From positions 1 to 6,381 of the forward strand of contig JASIBJ010000320.1 of the NCBI GenBank assembly GCA_030045215.1: DNA of 6,381 nucleotides, in the 5' to 3' direction. Within the stretch, counting starts at the first letter, position 1. Every line of letters begins with the position of its first letter. Below the pieces are notes generated by a model. That model searched no databases. It saw nothing but the letters and a program-made list of their open reading frames with translations, and was not told where the DNA came from. Below are positions 5,759 to 6,381 of this stretch, one piece after another. Origin of the DNA: Streptosporangiaceae bacterium (GTDB taxonomy: Bacteria; Actinomycetota; Actinomycetes; Streptosporangiales; Streptosporangiaceae). A program made the translations under genes and the position numbers.

Positions 5759-6367
5759 TTACAGCCAGCCCTTCTGCTGCGCGAGTTCGACCGCCTCGGC
5801 CCGGTTCCGAGCGCCGAGCTTCTGGATCGCGGCGGACAGGTGGTTGCGGACGGTGCCGTTGGACAGGTGCAGCCTGCTGGCGATGTCGGCAATCGCGTCG
5901 TGACTCGCGGCCGCCGCAAGCACCTCGGTCTCCCGGTCGGTCAGCGGGCTGTCGCCCTGCGCGAGCGCGGCGGCCGCCAGCGCCGGGTCGACGACCCGCT
6001 GGCCGGCGGCGACCTGCCTGATCGCCGCGGCCAGGTCGGCGGCTGGGGCGTCCTTGAGCAGGAACCCGCTGGCTCCGGCGGCCATCGCCGCGCGCAGGTA
6101 GCCAGGACGGTCGAACGTGGTGACGATGACCACCTTGCCCGAGAACCCGGACTTGGCGAGTCGGCCGGCGACCTCGATCCCGCTCGGACCCGGCATCTCG
6201 ATGTCCAGCACGGCCACGTCCGGCTCGAACTTCCGGGCCATGGCGAGCGCCTCATCGCCATCCGCGGCCTGCGCGACCACCTCGATGTCCGGCTCGAGTT
6301 CCAGCAGCGCGACGAGCGCCTGGCGGACCATGGTCTGATCCTCCGCAATCATGATCCGCACTGTCAT
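5759..6367 (-). CDS. Two-component response regulator, NarL/LuxR family (DesR-like)
   Basis: A cytoplasmic DNA-binding regulator of 202 residues. The receiver domain (about 1-120) has acidic Glu9/Asp10 (IAEDQ), phospho-acceptor Asp55 (VAVLDIEMPGPSG), the switch Thr83/Thr84 (VTTF) and Lys105 (GFLLKDAPA). It is therefore intact and probably regulated by phosphorylation. A short linker leads to a LuxR-type helix-turn-helix at about 141-200: PLTDRETEVLAAAASHDAIADIASRLHLS, then GTVRNHLSAAIQKLGARNRAEAVELAQQKGWL. The GTVRN...KxGxxNRxEAxxxAxxxGWL ending is typical of the DesR/YvfU-like subgroup, whose partner is a DesK-type histidine kinase often encoded just upstream. DesR itself controls a fatty acid desaturase, but actinomycete relatives have many targets, so no target is assigned. 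ATG at 6365-6367 has no clear Shine-Dalgarno; it forms an ATGA overlap with a frame entering from the right edge. It is followed after 5 bp by the ligase gene, with which it is probably co-transcribed. Confidence 0.93.
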   Translation of the reverse strand: MTVRIMIAEDQTMVRQALVALLELEPDIEVVAQAADGDEALAMARKFEPDVAVLDIEMPGPSGIEVAGRLAKSGFSGKVVIVTTFDRPGYLRAAMAAGASGFLLKDAPAADLAAAIRQVAAGQRVVDPALAAAALAQGDSPLTDRETEVLAAAASHDAIADIASRLHLSNGTVRNHLSAAIQKLGARNRAEAVELAQQKGWL

Positions 6368-6381
6368 CCGCCCATTCTCAT
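6364..6381 (-). CDS. Possible 3' end of an upstream gene (sensor kinase?), edge fragment
   Basis: On the minus strand the last 18 bases read Met-Arg-Met-Gly-Gly-stop in one frame. The TGA overlaps the response regulator ATG as ATGA, the commonest coupling in bacterial operons. A DesK-type histidine kinase would be expected here from the regulator's subfamily. Only six codons including the stop are visible, so this rests on the overlap geometry and known gene order, not on protein similarity. Confidence 0.25.
   Translation of the reverse strand: MRMGG

Noticed and set aside
4401..5903. A 500-codon open frame on the plus strand, antisense to the ligase and the start-distal part of the regulator gene
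   Set aside because: It is very rich in Arg, Gly, Pro and Ala, shows no recognisable domain, and lies opposite a ligase with every catalytic motif intact. Long antisense frames are expected in GC-rich DNA because stop codons are rare.
1..6381. Mobile elements, attachment sites, CRISPR arrays, tRNA or rRNA genes
   Set aside because: No transposase or integrase motifs, terminal inverted repeats with target duplications, regularly spaced repeats or tRNA-like cloverleaf with a T-loop were seen on either strand.

Overview
The window is high-GC DNA with GC-rich third codon positions, GTG starts alongside ATG, and proteins of actinobacterial type. The malic enzyme resembles mycobacterial Mez, the ATP-dependent DNA ligase resembles mycobacterial LigB, and the response regulator is DesR-like. 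An actinomycete (Actinomycetota) chromosome is the most likely source. This assignment rests on recalled family sequences, not on a database search. I see no phage, transposon, plasmid, CRISPR, tRNA or rRNA sequence.

Layout, left to right. The 3' end of a beta-lactamase-like serine hydrolase gene runs off the left edge (+ strand). It converges on a complete malic enzyme gene (- strand), with a 30 bp gap holding a hairpin. A 100 bp gap separates the malic enzyme gene from a UDP-glucuronate decarboxylase (UDP-xylose synthase) gene, also on the - strand. Next is a 111 bp AT-rich divergent intergenic region, followed by a small family 2 glycosyltransferase gene (+ strand). The glycosyltransferase gene converges on an ATP-dependent DNA ligase gene (- strand) across a 78 bp GC-rich gap with inverted repeats. 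The ligase gene lies 5 bp downstream of a NarL/LuxR-type response regulator gene. The start codon of that regulator probably overlaps the stop of a further gene, perhaps its sensor kinase, at the right edge.

How the genes may work together. The decarboxylase and the glycosyltransferase share a divergent control region. They could form a small sugar-nucleotide and sugar-transfer unit: one makes UDP-xylose, and the other transfers a sugar, possibly to a polyprenyl phosphate. The regulator and ligase look co-transcribed. The malic enzyme (C4/C3 carbon node, NAD(P)H supply) and the serine hydrolase appear functionally independent.

Most of the window is ordinary chromosomal content, and I found no convincing undescribed system. 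The points most worth a second look are the divergent control region, with a perfect 7+7 bp inverted repeat and a likely leaderless glycosyltransferase start, and the pairing of a DesR-like regulator with a DNA ligase. No stretch longer than 300 bases lacks a gene.
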